This document shows, piece by piece, positions 49,080 to 56,693 of a stretch of DNA of 64,000 bases; the stretch's first letter is position 1; each line of letters opens with the position of its first letter. The notes beneath the pieces are model-generated. The model worked only from the letters and a program-made list of their open reading frames with translations. It was not told the DNA's origin and searched no databases. The DNA lies in contig JAIOSF010000022.1 in the NCBI GenBank assembly GCA_021107755.1, positions 1-64,000 of the forward strand. The letters run 5' to 3'. A program made the translations under genes and the position numbers. Source of the DNA: Arcobacteraceae bacterium (GTDB lineage Bacteria; Campylobacterota; Campylobacteria; Campylobacterales; Arcobacteraceae).

Positions 49080-49286
49080 CTATTTTTGTACTATTTCTTT
49101 TAATTCTTCTAAAGAGTTATCGAGTTTTTTAGATAGTTTTGTCATCTCTTCAGAAACTATTGAGAATCTTCTCCCTGCTTCCCCTTGTGCTTTTGAAGCT
49201 TCTATATGTGCGTTTAATGATATAAAATTTACTGATTGAGAGATATCATCTAACTCTTTAAAAATTGTATTTACTTTAGAGTTCAT
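49080..49286 (-). CDS. 68-residue mini chemoreceptor signalling-tip protein in the ectoine operon
   Basis: The whole protein corresponds to the hairpin tip of a chemoreceptor: LDDISQSVNFISLNAHIEASKA, then QGEAGRRFSIVSEEMTKLSKK. These align with the I..Q-T-N-L-L-A-L-N-A-A-I-E-A-A-R-A-G-E-x-G-x-G-F-A-V-V-A-x-E-V-R-x-L-A signature, with one extra residue (AQGEAG). There is no sensor, membrane helix, HAMP or methylation region. It starts two bases after the ectD stop with AAAGAG six bases before the ATG, and 20 bases later ask begins, so it is translated as part of the operon. It might bind CheA/CheW or form a small coiled coil; it could also be a relic. Family likeness sure, function unknown. 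Confidence 0.78.
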   Translation of the reverse strand: MNSKVNTIFKELDDISQSVNFISLNAHIEASKAQGEAGRRFSIVSEEMTKLSKKLDNSLEELKEIVQK

Positions 49287-49288
49287 AA

Positions 49289-50176
49289 TTAACTCTTTAC
49301 TCTCACTGGTGTATAATCATTTAAAGATAAAAAATCTGCTCTTTTTGTAGGGGCAGAAAATGGTTTAATTGGTTTATTATGTACGCTATTATAAACAAAA
49401 AATGCATTTGTTCTAGGATCAGGGGAGATATTATCTGGGCTTCCATGCATAATATTTCCATCATGTATCACTAAAGTTCCTGCTTTTCCAAGTGCTGCTA
49501 CAATATCTTTTGATGACAACTCTTTTATTGCTTCTACACTAGGGACACCATACTCTTGCTTTTTTAAAGAATATCTATAGTTCTCAGCAGGAGTCATACC
49601 TTTACAACAAACATATTTTTTATGACTTCCTGGTATTAAATATAACGGTCCATTAAAATGTGTATTATCTGTTAACATAACCCAAGCTGTTAAACATCTG
49701 CATCTTGGCAGTCCATCTTCACAATGCCAAGTTTCAAAGTCACTATGCCATGGGAAAGATTTCCCCACATAGGCTGGTTTTATATTGATACGACTATGAT
49801 GCATATAAACATCTCCACCTAAGAGTTGTTGTACTTTATCTAGGATCCTACCATCTTGTGATATTTTTTCAAATGCACTACTAAATATATGTTGGTTAAA
49901 AATAGTTCGTAAATTTTCACCATTTGGTTCAGTTATAAACTCTTCATTTTGTCGTAATTCATCATTTGAAGACATAATCTCTATATCTTCTAATAACTCT
50001 TTAATCTCATCGGCACTAAATAAGTTAGGTACTACAATATATCCATTTTCATCATACTGCTCTCTTTGGATATTATCTAAACTTTGTTGTCCAAAATTTT
50101 TATTACTATAAACTGTTTTGTCAACTCTGTTTATAATCCTCTCTTCTTGGCCTCTTGATGGATACAAATCTTCCAT
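49289..50176 (-). CDS. ectD: Ectoine 5-hydroxylase
   Basis: This 295-residue member of the Fe(II)/2-oxoglutarate dioxygenases shows the EctD signature FPWHSDFETWHCEDGLP. The iron ligands are H144, D146 and H244 (in IMHGSPDN). N-terminal QYDENGYIVVPNLFS and RINIKPAYVGKSFPW are also typical. It hydroxylates ectoine at C5 to give 5-hydroxyectoine, using oxygen, so the cell must at least tolerate oxygen. It is 17 bases after the HsrA-like gene. Confidence 0.96.
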   Translation of the reverse strand: MEDLYPSRGQEERIINRVDKTVYSNKNFGQQSLDNIQREQYDENGYIVVPNLFSADEIKELLEDIEIMSSNDELRQNEEFITEPNGENLRTIFNQHIFSSAFEKISQDGRILDKVQQLLGGDVYMHHSRINIKPAYVGKSFPWHSDFETWHCEDGLPRCRCLTAWVMLTDNTHFNGPLYLIPGSHKKYVCCKGMTPAENYRYSLKKQEYGVPSVEAIKELSSKDIVAALGKAGTLVIHDGNIMHGSPDNISPDPRTNAFFVYNSVHNKPIKPFSAPTKRADFLSLNDYTPVRVKS

Positions 50177-50193
50177 ATATATTTCTCCTTTGA

Positions 50194-50841
50194 TTAATTT
50201 TTAAGTTTATAACCTCTATTTCTAACCGTATCTATCATATCAATATGAAATCTTTTTTTCAATTTACTTCTAATTTGATTGATGTTTACTTCAATAACAT
50301 TTTGACAAACCATCTCTGGGTCATCCCACAATGCATAGATCATCTCATCTTTTGATATGGGTGGTCTATATCTATTTTGATAGAGATAAACCAATATATC
50401 ATATGCTTTACCTCTTATTTGAAGTTCATTATTATCATAATCCACTATCTCTTTTTGCTCTTTATCGATACCAAAATAGTTTTCATGATAAATCTTTTTT
50501 TCAAAATTTTCCCTATGGATTGATTCTATTTTTGCCCATAACAATTCACCATCAAAAGGATTGATAACACACAATGCACCATTTCGAAAACACTTTAGAT
50601 GAAATTTTTTATCATCACTATGTGTTAATACAACAAATGCTGTATGGGTGTTATCAGTTGCTTTTAAAAGTGTCATACAATTTTTTAAATCATCTTCATA
50701 CATTATGACTAGATTGTAAAACCTTACCTGTAGATGATACAAAGCATCATCTAACTCATAGGTTCTATCCACAATATAATGTTCATCATATTCTAGTTTT
50801 TCAATAATTTTATTATCAATATTATAAGCTAAAAGTCTCAT
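50194..50841 (-). CDS. HP1043/HsrA-like atypical response regulator in the ectoine operon
   Basis: This 215-residue protein has a receiver-like domain (1-110) and a winged-helix OmpR-type DNA-binding domain (about 130-215). The C-terminal half is close to Helicobacter HP1043/HsrA: ALWDDPEMVCQNVIEVNINQIRSKL and DTVRNRGYKL. The receiver lacks phosphorylation residues: position 48, where the acceptor Asp should be, is Tyr (LVIMYEDD), and the conserved Lys is Asn94 (CVINPF). HsrA also works without phosphorylation. Its true orthologue is essential and conserved across the phylum, so this is more likely a paralogue recruited to the operon. It may regulate ect expression in response to salt. No kinase is needed. 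Confidence 0.85.
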   Translation of the reverse strand: MRLLAYNIDNKIIEKLEYDEHYIVDRTYELDDALYHLQVRFYNLVIMYEDDLKNCMTLLKATDNTHTAFVVLTHSDDKKFHLKCFRNGALCVINPFDGELLWAKIESIHRENFEKKIYHENYFGIDKEQKEIVDYDNNELQIRGKAYDILVYLYQNRYRPPISKDEMIYALWDDPEMVCQNVIEVNINQIRSKLKKRFHIDMIDTVRNRGYKLKN

Positions 50842-50844
50842 CTA

Positions 50845-51147
50845 TTATAACTTCACTTTTTTTTGTTTTTTATCTTCAAAAGTCAAAATAATCTCATGAT
50901 TATTTTGCTCTATACAAGAAACTATTTTTATATTTACTTGCTTATTTACCTCAAGGAATTTTTCTATTGCCTCTTTAGCAAAACCAATATCTGAATTTTT
51001 AGCAAATTCTAAAATAAGCGAATTGTCATTAAGAACAATCTTTTGATTTGTAACTCTAAAGTTGGTAAATGAACCCAATAAAACAAGAAATTCTCTTTTT
51101 TCATCTCTTGATATTGTTAAATAATTTTCTACATAAATAAATTCCAA
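50845..51147 (-). CDS. Unknown 100-residue protein of the ectoine operon
   Basis: The protein begins MEFIYVENYLTISRDEKREFL and alternates predicted strands and helices (about 50-65 helical, KNSDIGFAKEAIEKFLEV), ending with a basic KKQKKVKL. There is no signal peptide, membrane helix or Cys motif. It lies two bases after ectC and three before the HsrA-like gene, so it is tightly coupled to both. It might be a partner or antagonist of the regulator or an accessory factor of the enzymes. I do not recognise the family. Confidence 0.8.
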   Translation of the reverse strand: MEFIYVENYLTISRDEKREFLVLLGSFTNFRVTNQKIVLNDNSLILEFAKNSDIGFAKEAIEKFLEVNKQVNIKIVSCIEQNNHEIILTFEDKKQKKVKL

Positions 51148-51149
51148 AC

Positions 51150-51542
51150 CTACACCTCTAGTGGATATACTCCATTTTCATCATGATTTTCTGTCCCTTT
51201 AATTGGTGGATTAAAAACACAAATGAGTCGCATATCAACACTACCACCATATAAGTTATGATCATCATGATTATTTAAAGCATACATAACACCATCATAA
51301 ATATCATGTATCTCACCCGTAGCTAAATCTTCTATTTTTCCATCTCCAGCTACACAATATACAGCTTCAAGGTGATTTTGATAGTGTATATGTGTTTTTG
51401 TACCAGCTTTAATAATAGTTTCATGAAAAGAAAATCCCATACCATCATCTTTTAAAATCATTCTTCTACTAGTCCATTGTCCCTCTTTAGCATGTACCTC
51501 TTTACTACTTCCTATAATATCTTTTATATCTCTTACAATCAT
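51150..51542 (-). CDS. ectC: L-ectoine synthase
   Basis: This 130-residue cupin has the EctC features: WTSRRMILKDDGMGFSFHETIIKAGT, HYQNHLEAVYCVAGDGKIEDL (metal-binding Glu in HLEAVYC) and YALNNHDDHNLYGG. It cyclises N-gamma-acetyl-diaminobutyrate to ectoine by losing water. It starts three bases after ectB. Confidence 0.98.
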   Translation of the reverse strand: MIVRDIKDIIGSSKEVHAKEGQWTSRRMILKDDGMGFSFHETIIKAGTKTHIHYQNHLEAVYCVAGDGKIEDLATGEIHDIYDGVMYALNNHDDHNLYGGSVDMRLICVFNPPIKGTENHDENGVYPLEV

Positions 51543-51545
51543 TTT

Positions 51546-52826
51546 TTAAAACTCCTCACTTAACTTATCTTTTTTATCAGCAAATAGTTTATCTACAGCT
51601 GTTTCAAATCTTTTTAGTCCTTCTCTTAAAGTATCTTCATCTATAACTAATGGTGGAAGAAATTTTACAACTTGAGAGTCACTACCACAAGTTTCTATAA
51701 TAAGATTTTCTTTAAAAGCATATTCTGATATTTCTCCAGCTATTGTTTTATCATCTTTAATCTCAAAACCATATGCTAGCCCTCTTCCTCGTATATCAAT
51801 AGTATAGGTATCTTTATGTTTTTGTGCAATTTTTTCTAAAGTCTCTTTTAATATTTTTTCTTTATAAAATACAGCATTTGACAAGTCATCGTTTTGCCAG
51901 TAATTCTCTAAACTCACTCTTGAAGCTACAAATGCAAGATTGTTTCCTCTAAATGTTCCTGTATGTTCCCCTGGTTTCCATTGATCTAAATCTGGTCTGA
52001 ATAATAAAAGTGCCATTGGTAATCCACCACCAATTGACTTAGAAAGAGTTACCATATCAGGGTTGATTCCAGCAAATTCAAAAGAGAAAAACTCTCCACT
52101 TCTACCATTTCCAACTTGAATATCATCAATGATAAGTAAAATATCATACTCTCTACAAATTGATTCTAACTCTTGTAGCCATTTTGCACTAGCAACATTA
52201 ATACCACCCTCACCTTGAATAGTTTCAACAATAACAGCTGCTGGAATATCAACACCACTACTTCCATCATCTAAAAATTTTCTCAAATACTCTAAAGTAT
52301 TCCAATCTCCAAAATATCCATCAAAAGGCATAAAAGTAGCATTACATCTACTAATATAACTCTCATCTCTATATTCATTGTTTCCTGTTACTGCAAGTGA
52401 TCCTTGAGATAATCCATGATAACCATTGGTAAAAGTTACAATATTACTTCTACCTTTTACAAGTCTTGCTAGTTTTAGTGCTGTTTCAACAGCATTTGTT
52501 CCCGTTGGTCCAGTGAACTGCAGTTTATACTCTAAATTTCTTGGCTTTAAAATTAGATTTTCAAATGTTTGTAAAAACTCTTTTTTTGCAGTTGTAGCCA
52601 TATCAAGACCATGCACTATCCCATCATTTTGTAGATATTCTATAAGGGCAGCACTTATTGCATCATTATTGTGACCATAATTTAGTGTCCCAGCTCCTGC
52701 AAAAAAATCTATATACTCTACATCTTGTTCATCTGTAAGTATTGCACCTTTTGCTTTTGTAAATATTGTTGGGAAACTTCTTATATAACCTCTAACCTCT
52801 GATTCTAAACTTTCAAATATTCTCAT
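51546..52826 (-). CDS. ectB: Diaminobutyrate--2-oxoglutarate transaminase
   Basis: This 426-residue class III aminotransferase binds PLP through K263 in TLSKSIGGGLP, with FTGPTGTNAVETALKLAR for the phosphate and DDIQVGNGRSG before it. It converts aspartate semialdehyde to 2,4-diaminobutyrate. It lies 13 bases after ectA. Confidence 0.98.
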   Translation of the reverse strand: MRIFESLESEVRGYIRSFPTIFTKAKGAILTDEQDVEYIDFFAGAGTLNYGHNNDAISAALIEYLQNDGIVHGLDMATTAKKEFLQTFENLILKPRNLEYKLQFTGPTGTNAVETALKLARLVKGRSNIVTFTNGYHGLSQGSLAVTGNNEYRDESYISRCNATFMPFDGYFGDWNTLEYLRKFLDDGSSGVDIPAAVIVETIQGEGGINVASAKWLQELESICREYDILLIIDDIQVGNGRSGEFFSFEFAGINPDMVTLSKSIGGGLPMALLLFRPDLDQWKPGEHTGTFRGNNLAFVASRVSLENYWQNDDLSNAVFYKEKILKETLEKIAQKHKDTYTIDIRGRGLAYGFEIKDDKTIAGEISEYAFKENLIIETCGSDSQVVKFLPPLVIDEDTLREGLKRFETAVDKLFADKKDKLSEEF

Positions 52827-52839
52827 TTAATTTTTCCTT

Positions 52840-53319
52840 TTATTTTTTTAATTCAATTTTATATAACACTTCATCTTCATGAGCATCATTAAAATCACTG
52901 ATTTCAAACATTGTCTCTTTTTCAAAAGATACACCATAGTTCTTTGATAACTTCTCAAACAGTTTTTGAGATGAGCTATTACTTGGACTAATAGTTGTAT
53001 GTATAGTTTTTACATTTTTTGCAGACGCCCTTTGTAATATATCCATAATCATTTTTCCAGCAAGTCCTTCTCCTCGCATCTTGCTATCAACAGCAACTTG
53101 CCATATAAACAAAGTATCCTCTTGATTTGGTATAAGGTACCCTGAAGTAAAACCGACAACTTCCTCTTCTAATAAAGCAACACTACAAAACTCTCTAAAA
53201 TGAGTTGTTTGTAAAAGATATAAATATTCAGAATTAACATCTAAAACATTTGTATCTTTTACTAACTTATAAATATGTTTTGCATCACTTTTAATTGGTT
53301 CTCGAATTGAAATACTCAA
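52840..53319 (-). CDS. ectA: L-2,4-diaminobutyrate acetyltransferase
   Basis: This 159-residue GNAT enzyme starts MSISIREPIKSDAKHIYKLVKD and has the acetyl-CoA loop DSKMRGEGLAGKMIMDIL near 90-105 and TISPSNSSSQKLFEKLSK. It makes N-gamma-acetyl-diaminobutyrate. It is the first gene of the eight-gene operon; the 289-base region before it separates it from a divergent MerR-type regulator. Confidence 0.97.
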   Translation of the reverse strand: MSISIREPIKSDAKHIYKLVKDTNVLDVNSEYLYLLQTTHFREFCSVALLEEEVVGFTSGYLIPNQEDTLFIWQVAVDSKMRGEGLAGKMIMDILQRASAKNVKTIHTTISPSNSSSQKLFEKLSKNYGVSFEKETMFEISDFNDAHEDEVLYKIELKK

Positions 53320-53608
53320 TAAAACTCCTTAAATTTCATTATATATGTTATAAATTTACTTATTTAATGTATTTTTTTAACATAAACTATGTAAGTTATA
53401 TCATAATTATCTTATATTATTCTTAAATAAAACTCCACTATAGTAATATTTATTCATTAAATATTGTATTCTTTTTACATTTTATGTTATAAAATTAACA
53501 TATAAATTGATTTTTTTTATATATAATGGTAATAATATTAACAAAAAGCTGTATTAAAAATATTTTTTGATATAATATATTTCAATAAATATAGATTAGG
53601 AAAGTAGC
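53320..53608. promoter_or_regulatory. Divergent control region of the ectoine operon and merR-like gene
   Basis: This 289-base, extremely AT-rich region has several copies of a 7-base motif in both orientations: TATGTTA at 53344-53350 and 53483-53489, TAACATA at 53378-53384 and 53496-53502, plus TATGTAA at 53388-53394. The pairs at 53378-53394 and 53483-53502 are inverted repeats with 3- and 6-base spacers, as operator sites would be. TATAAT at 53571-53576 after a T-run (TTTTTTGA) is a good -10 for the merR-like gene, 33 bases before its GTG. Regulator binding is inference. Confidence 0.5.
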
Positions 53609-53950
53609 GTGGCACTATTAGATAACGAAAAAGATATATTACCCTTGAGTTCAATTGCGGAGCTTCTTACTGCAAAAATAAGAACACTTAAAATGTATGA
53701 GGATAAAGGGTTACTTCCTCAAAAAGATCATCAAAATAAAAAACTTTATTCTATTAACGATGTAAAACTTATAGCATTTACACACTATTTAGCAAGTGTA
53801 AAAAAAATCAATGCAAATGGTATTAAATATATTGTAGAGATGCTTGAAAATAATATGGATGAAAAAAATAAAACAGAATTTTTAGATATTGTTGAAGCTA
53901 AAATGGAAAAACTCTCAGGTATTGATGTTAAAGATGTAGATGTAATTTAA
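53609..53950 (+). CDS. Small MerR-type transcriptional regulator, divergent from ectA
   Basis: This 113-residue protein is a MerR winged helix: LSSIAELLTAKIRTLKMYEDKGLLPQKDHQNKKLYSINDV (about 12-52), with a helical dimer region after it (to about 95) and no effector domain. The start is GTG at 53609 with AGGAAAG about five bases before. Divergent placement next to ectA, with inverted repeats between, suggests that it controls the ectoine genes, its own gene, or both. Other ectoine producers use MarR-type EctR, so this would be a different control. MerR membership is sure; target is inference. Confidence 0.82.
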   Translation: MALLDNEKDILPLSSIAELLTAKIRTLKMYEDKGLLPQKDHQNKKLYSINDVKLIAFTHYLASVKKINANGIKYIVEMLENNMDEKNKTEFLDIVEAKMEKLSGIDVKDVDVI

Positions 53951-54005
53951 AACCTAAATACACTAGGATAGTCATATCATAGTATATTTAGTACCTTCGA
54001 ATAGA

Positions 54006-56549
54006 TTAAGAATTCAAAGTAATAGATGGCTTCCCTAAGTGAAATCCTTGTGCGTAATCTACCTCTATTTTTTGTAAAAATTCTAATATCTCTTCATTTT
54101 CAACAAACTCTGCAACAGTTTTAACCTCTAACTCTTTTGCTAAAGATATTATAGATTTTACAAAAGCTAAATCTTTTTTATCTTTGTGAATATTTACTAT
54201 AAAATCTCCATCTATCTTTATATAGTCAATTGGAAATCTTTTTATATAATGAAAAGAAGAGAAACCACTTCCAAAATCATCAATTGCAAAACTAAATCCT
54301 TCTATTTTTAAGTTTTGTACAAATTTTTCTAATAGTGCAAAACTTTTTACAGTTTCTCTCTCTGTTATCTCAAATACTATATTGTCTCTATTGATATTAT
54401 ATGTTACAGTTAATTTGACGACTTTTTTTATAAACTCACCTATCATCAGGGCTTTTGGTGATAAATTTATAAATAGTAGCCCCTTGTAATCAGTCTCTTT
54501 AATTTTTTGGAATGCTTTTTCTATAACAATATAATCCATCTGATGTACAATTCCTAGAGACTCCGCTGTTTCTATAAATTTTCCAGCACTTATCATCTCC
54601 CCATCTAGTTCTATTCTCATAAGAAGTTCATTGATCTCTGTAGTACCTGTTTTTACATTTACGATTGGTTGAAAATGTGGTACTATTTTCTCATTTTTAA
54701 TAGCATCTAAAACTATCATCGAGTTATCTTCAAGTTCTTGATGAATCTCTTCTATATCATCATTTGTTGGAAATTTTACTGCATTTTTACCCTCATATTT
54801 TGCTCTATACATCATAGAATCTGCTATATTAAATAGCTCTTTTGGGTCAGTTGAATGTTCTGGAAAAACTGCAATACCAATTGAAACAGTCATAGTTATC
54901 ATACTACCATCTGGTGCGGCCAATTCAAATTTTTCTACATTTTCTAAAATTCTTTTTGCAACTGAATATGTTTCATTATGATCACTTTCTGGTAAAATAA
55001 TGGTAAACTCATCTCCACCATATCGAGATAAAATATCTTCATCTCTTTTTGAGTGAGTTAAAATATCCGCAAATGCTTTTAAAAACTCATCACCAAAACT
55101 ATGTCCATGAGTATCATTAATAGGTTTAAAATTGTCACAATCTATTACTAAAACTCCAAAGTGATAGTCATGTCTTGTAGCTCTTTTTACCTCATAATCC
55201 AATAAGTCTCTGAAAACTCTTTGTGAAAACAGCCCAGTTAGAGGGTCTCTTGTAGCATAGTATTCTAAGTTTTCTGTATATTTATTGATAGCTTTTATTG
55301 AACCAACAAGATTTAAAAGTGTTGTTAAAATAGAATCGATTACGATAGAATGAATAGAGTCTTTCTCCATTCTTGATTGGATACCAAGTCCTACAATCCC
55401 CCCTATTTTTGGAGCATCTAAAAGAATTGATTTTGCTTCATGTTCAATATCATCTTCCTCTAAACTTGTTAAACAAAAGCTTTCATTGGAGATATTATGA
55501 TTTATTATCATCTCCTGAACTTCTTGGTTATGATGTTCTGATATCATATTCTTTGCTACATCTTCAAGATGTAGCTTTAGTCCATTTTCTGGTTTACCTA
55601 GCCAAAATATCTCTATCTCATAAAACTCATCCTCGGTTTTAAAAATAGTAATTAAACAATGTACTGGTAAAACTATATTTATCTCATGGAGGAGATCTTT
55701 TATATACTCTTTCCAATCTCTAATAATATCCGAGGTGATAACCATTTTATCAAGAAGCTTAACTTCAAATTCCAAAATATCTTTATCTACTGCTATATTT
55801 TTTAATTTAGCACTTAGAAGATTTAAACCATCCATAATTTTATCAAACTCTTGAAAACTATCTTTTGAATTAACTATGTCGATATTTTTAAAATCTTTAA
55901 CTGTATTGATATTTTTTACTTTATCACCAAAATTTTCAATAGAAAGATTCACTTTTTTTAAAAAATTAATTGAAACTAAAAATGCCATTATAAACATAAT
56001 AGGTAAAATTATAAGTGAAAACAGCAAGTACTGTTCTCGTGTTTGAACAATCATATCATTAAAGTCATATTCAACTTTCACAGCACCTAAAACAGCACCC
56101 TCTTGTACATTTGTGTGACATGCTATACACTCTTGCTTTGCAATAATTGGGGTAATAATTTTTGTTGTATTGTCTGTAGATTTAAAAAGCTTTTCTTTTG
56201 TGTCAAATACCTCTTGTATATCTATTGTAATTGGTGATTGTTTAATAATTCCAAAATGTTCTTCAACATTTTTTCCTCTATATATCTCCACATCATACGA
56301 GCTATTTTCAAAAGAACTTTTTGTTTCACTTATAAAAGCTTGTAACTCTTCTCTACTCCAACCTTTTCGCATAACTTGATACATAGAGTTAAAAACTTGT
56401 TTTGATAATGATTCTGATATTTTTTGATTTTCTTCTATTGTTAAATTTGTATGTATATACGATGAAAAGATATAAAATATAAAAAATAAACTGAATGTTG
56501 TAATTATCATCGAAAGACGAAAGTAATTTTTCAATGTCTTAATACCCAT
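54006..56549 (-). CDS. Heme-containing sensor with GGDEF and EAL domains
   Basis: This 847-residue protein has a helix at about 13-34, a periplasmic domain (about 35-168) with a c-type heme motif CIACH at residues 141-145, and a helix at about 171-193. This resembles the DUF3365/Tll0287-like heme sensors. A coiled or GAF-like region (about 200-420), a GGDEF domain (about 432-590, intact RYGGDEF near 508) and an EAL domain (about 620-845) follow. The EAL motif reads ELL (NELLMRIE) while FINLSP, FEITERE, IDDFGSGFSSF and DYIKIDGDF are kept. It may both make and break c-di-GMP in response to redox, NO or oxygen. It is divergent from the LOV kinase. Confidence 0.9.
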   Translation of the reverse strand: MGIKTLKNYFRLSMIITTFSLFFIFYIFSSYIHTNLTIEENQKISESLSKQVFNSMYQVMRKGWSREELQAFISETKSSFENSSYDVEIYRGKNVEEHFGIIKQSPITIDIQEVFDTKEKLFKSTDNTTKIITPIIAKQECIACHTNVQEGAVLGAVKVEYDFNDMIVQTREQYLLFSLIILPIMFIMAFLVSINFLKKVNLSIENFGDKVKNINTVKDFKNIDIVNSKDSFQEFDKIMDGLNLLSAKLKNIAVDKDILEFEVKLLDKMVITSDIIRDWKEYIKDLLHEINIVLPVHCLITIFKTEDEFYEIEIFWLGKPENGLKLHLEDVAKNMISEHHNQEVQEMIINHNISNESFCLTSLEEDDIEHEAKSILLDAPKIGGIVGLGIQSRMEKDSIHSIVIDSILTTLLNLVGSIKAINKYTENLEYYATRDPLTGLFSQRVFRDLLDYEVKRATRHDYHFGVLVIDCDNFKPINDTHGHSFGDEFLKAFADILTHSKRDEDILSRYGGDEFTIILPESDHNETYSVAKRILENVEKFELAAPDGSMITMTVSIGIAVFPEHSTDPKELFNIADSMMYRAKYEGKNAVKFPTNDDIEEIHQELEDNSMIVLDAIKNEKIVPHFQPIVNVKTGTTEINELLMRIELDGEMISAGKFIETAESLGIVHQMDYIVIEKAFQKIKETDYKGLLFINLSPKALMIGEFIKKVVKLTVTYNINRDNIVFEITERETVKSFALLEKFVQNLKIEGFSFAIDDFGSGFSSFHYIKRFPIDYIKIDGDFIVNIHKDKKDLAFVKSIISLAKELEVKTVAEFVENEEILEFLQKIEVDYAQGFHLGKPSITLNS

Positions 56550-56693
56550 GATTTAGACCACCTATTAAATAAGATTAAATGTAATACTAACTAATATTAG
56601 CTTTTGCAAAGATTATAACTAAAAGTAATCTATAATTTATATAGATTTAAATAAAATGGTACTAAACTAATACAACTAAAAAAAAAGAGTGTT

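Noticed and set aside
49080-49286. Reading the mini chemoreceptor as the decayed end of a full MCP gene
   Set aside because: Sequence before it is intact ectD with a two-base gap, and the frame has its own ribosome-binding site and ATG; no other MCP remnants are nearby. Not fully excluded.
53951-54005. Terminator between merR-like gene and the heme sensor gene
   Set aside because: AATACACTA and TAGTATATT nearly pair (one mismatch) around a 14-base loop but lack a T-run; too weak to list.
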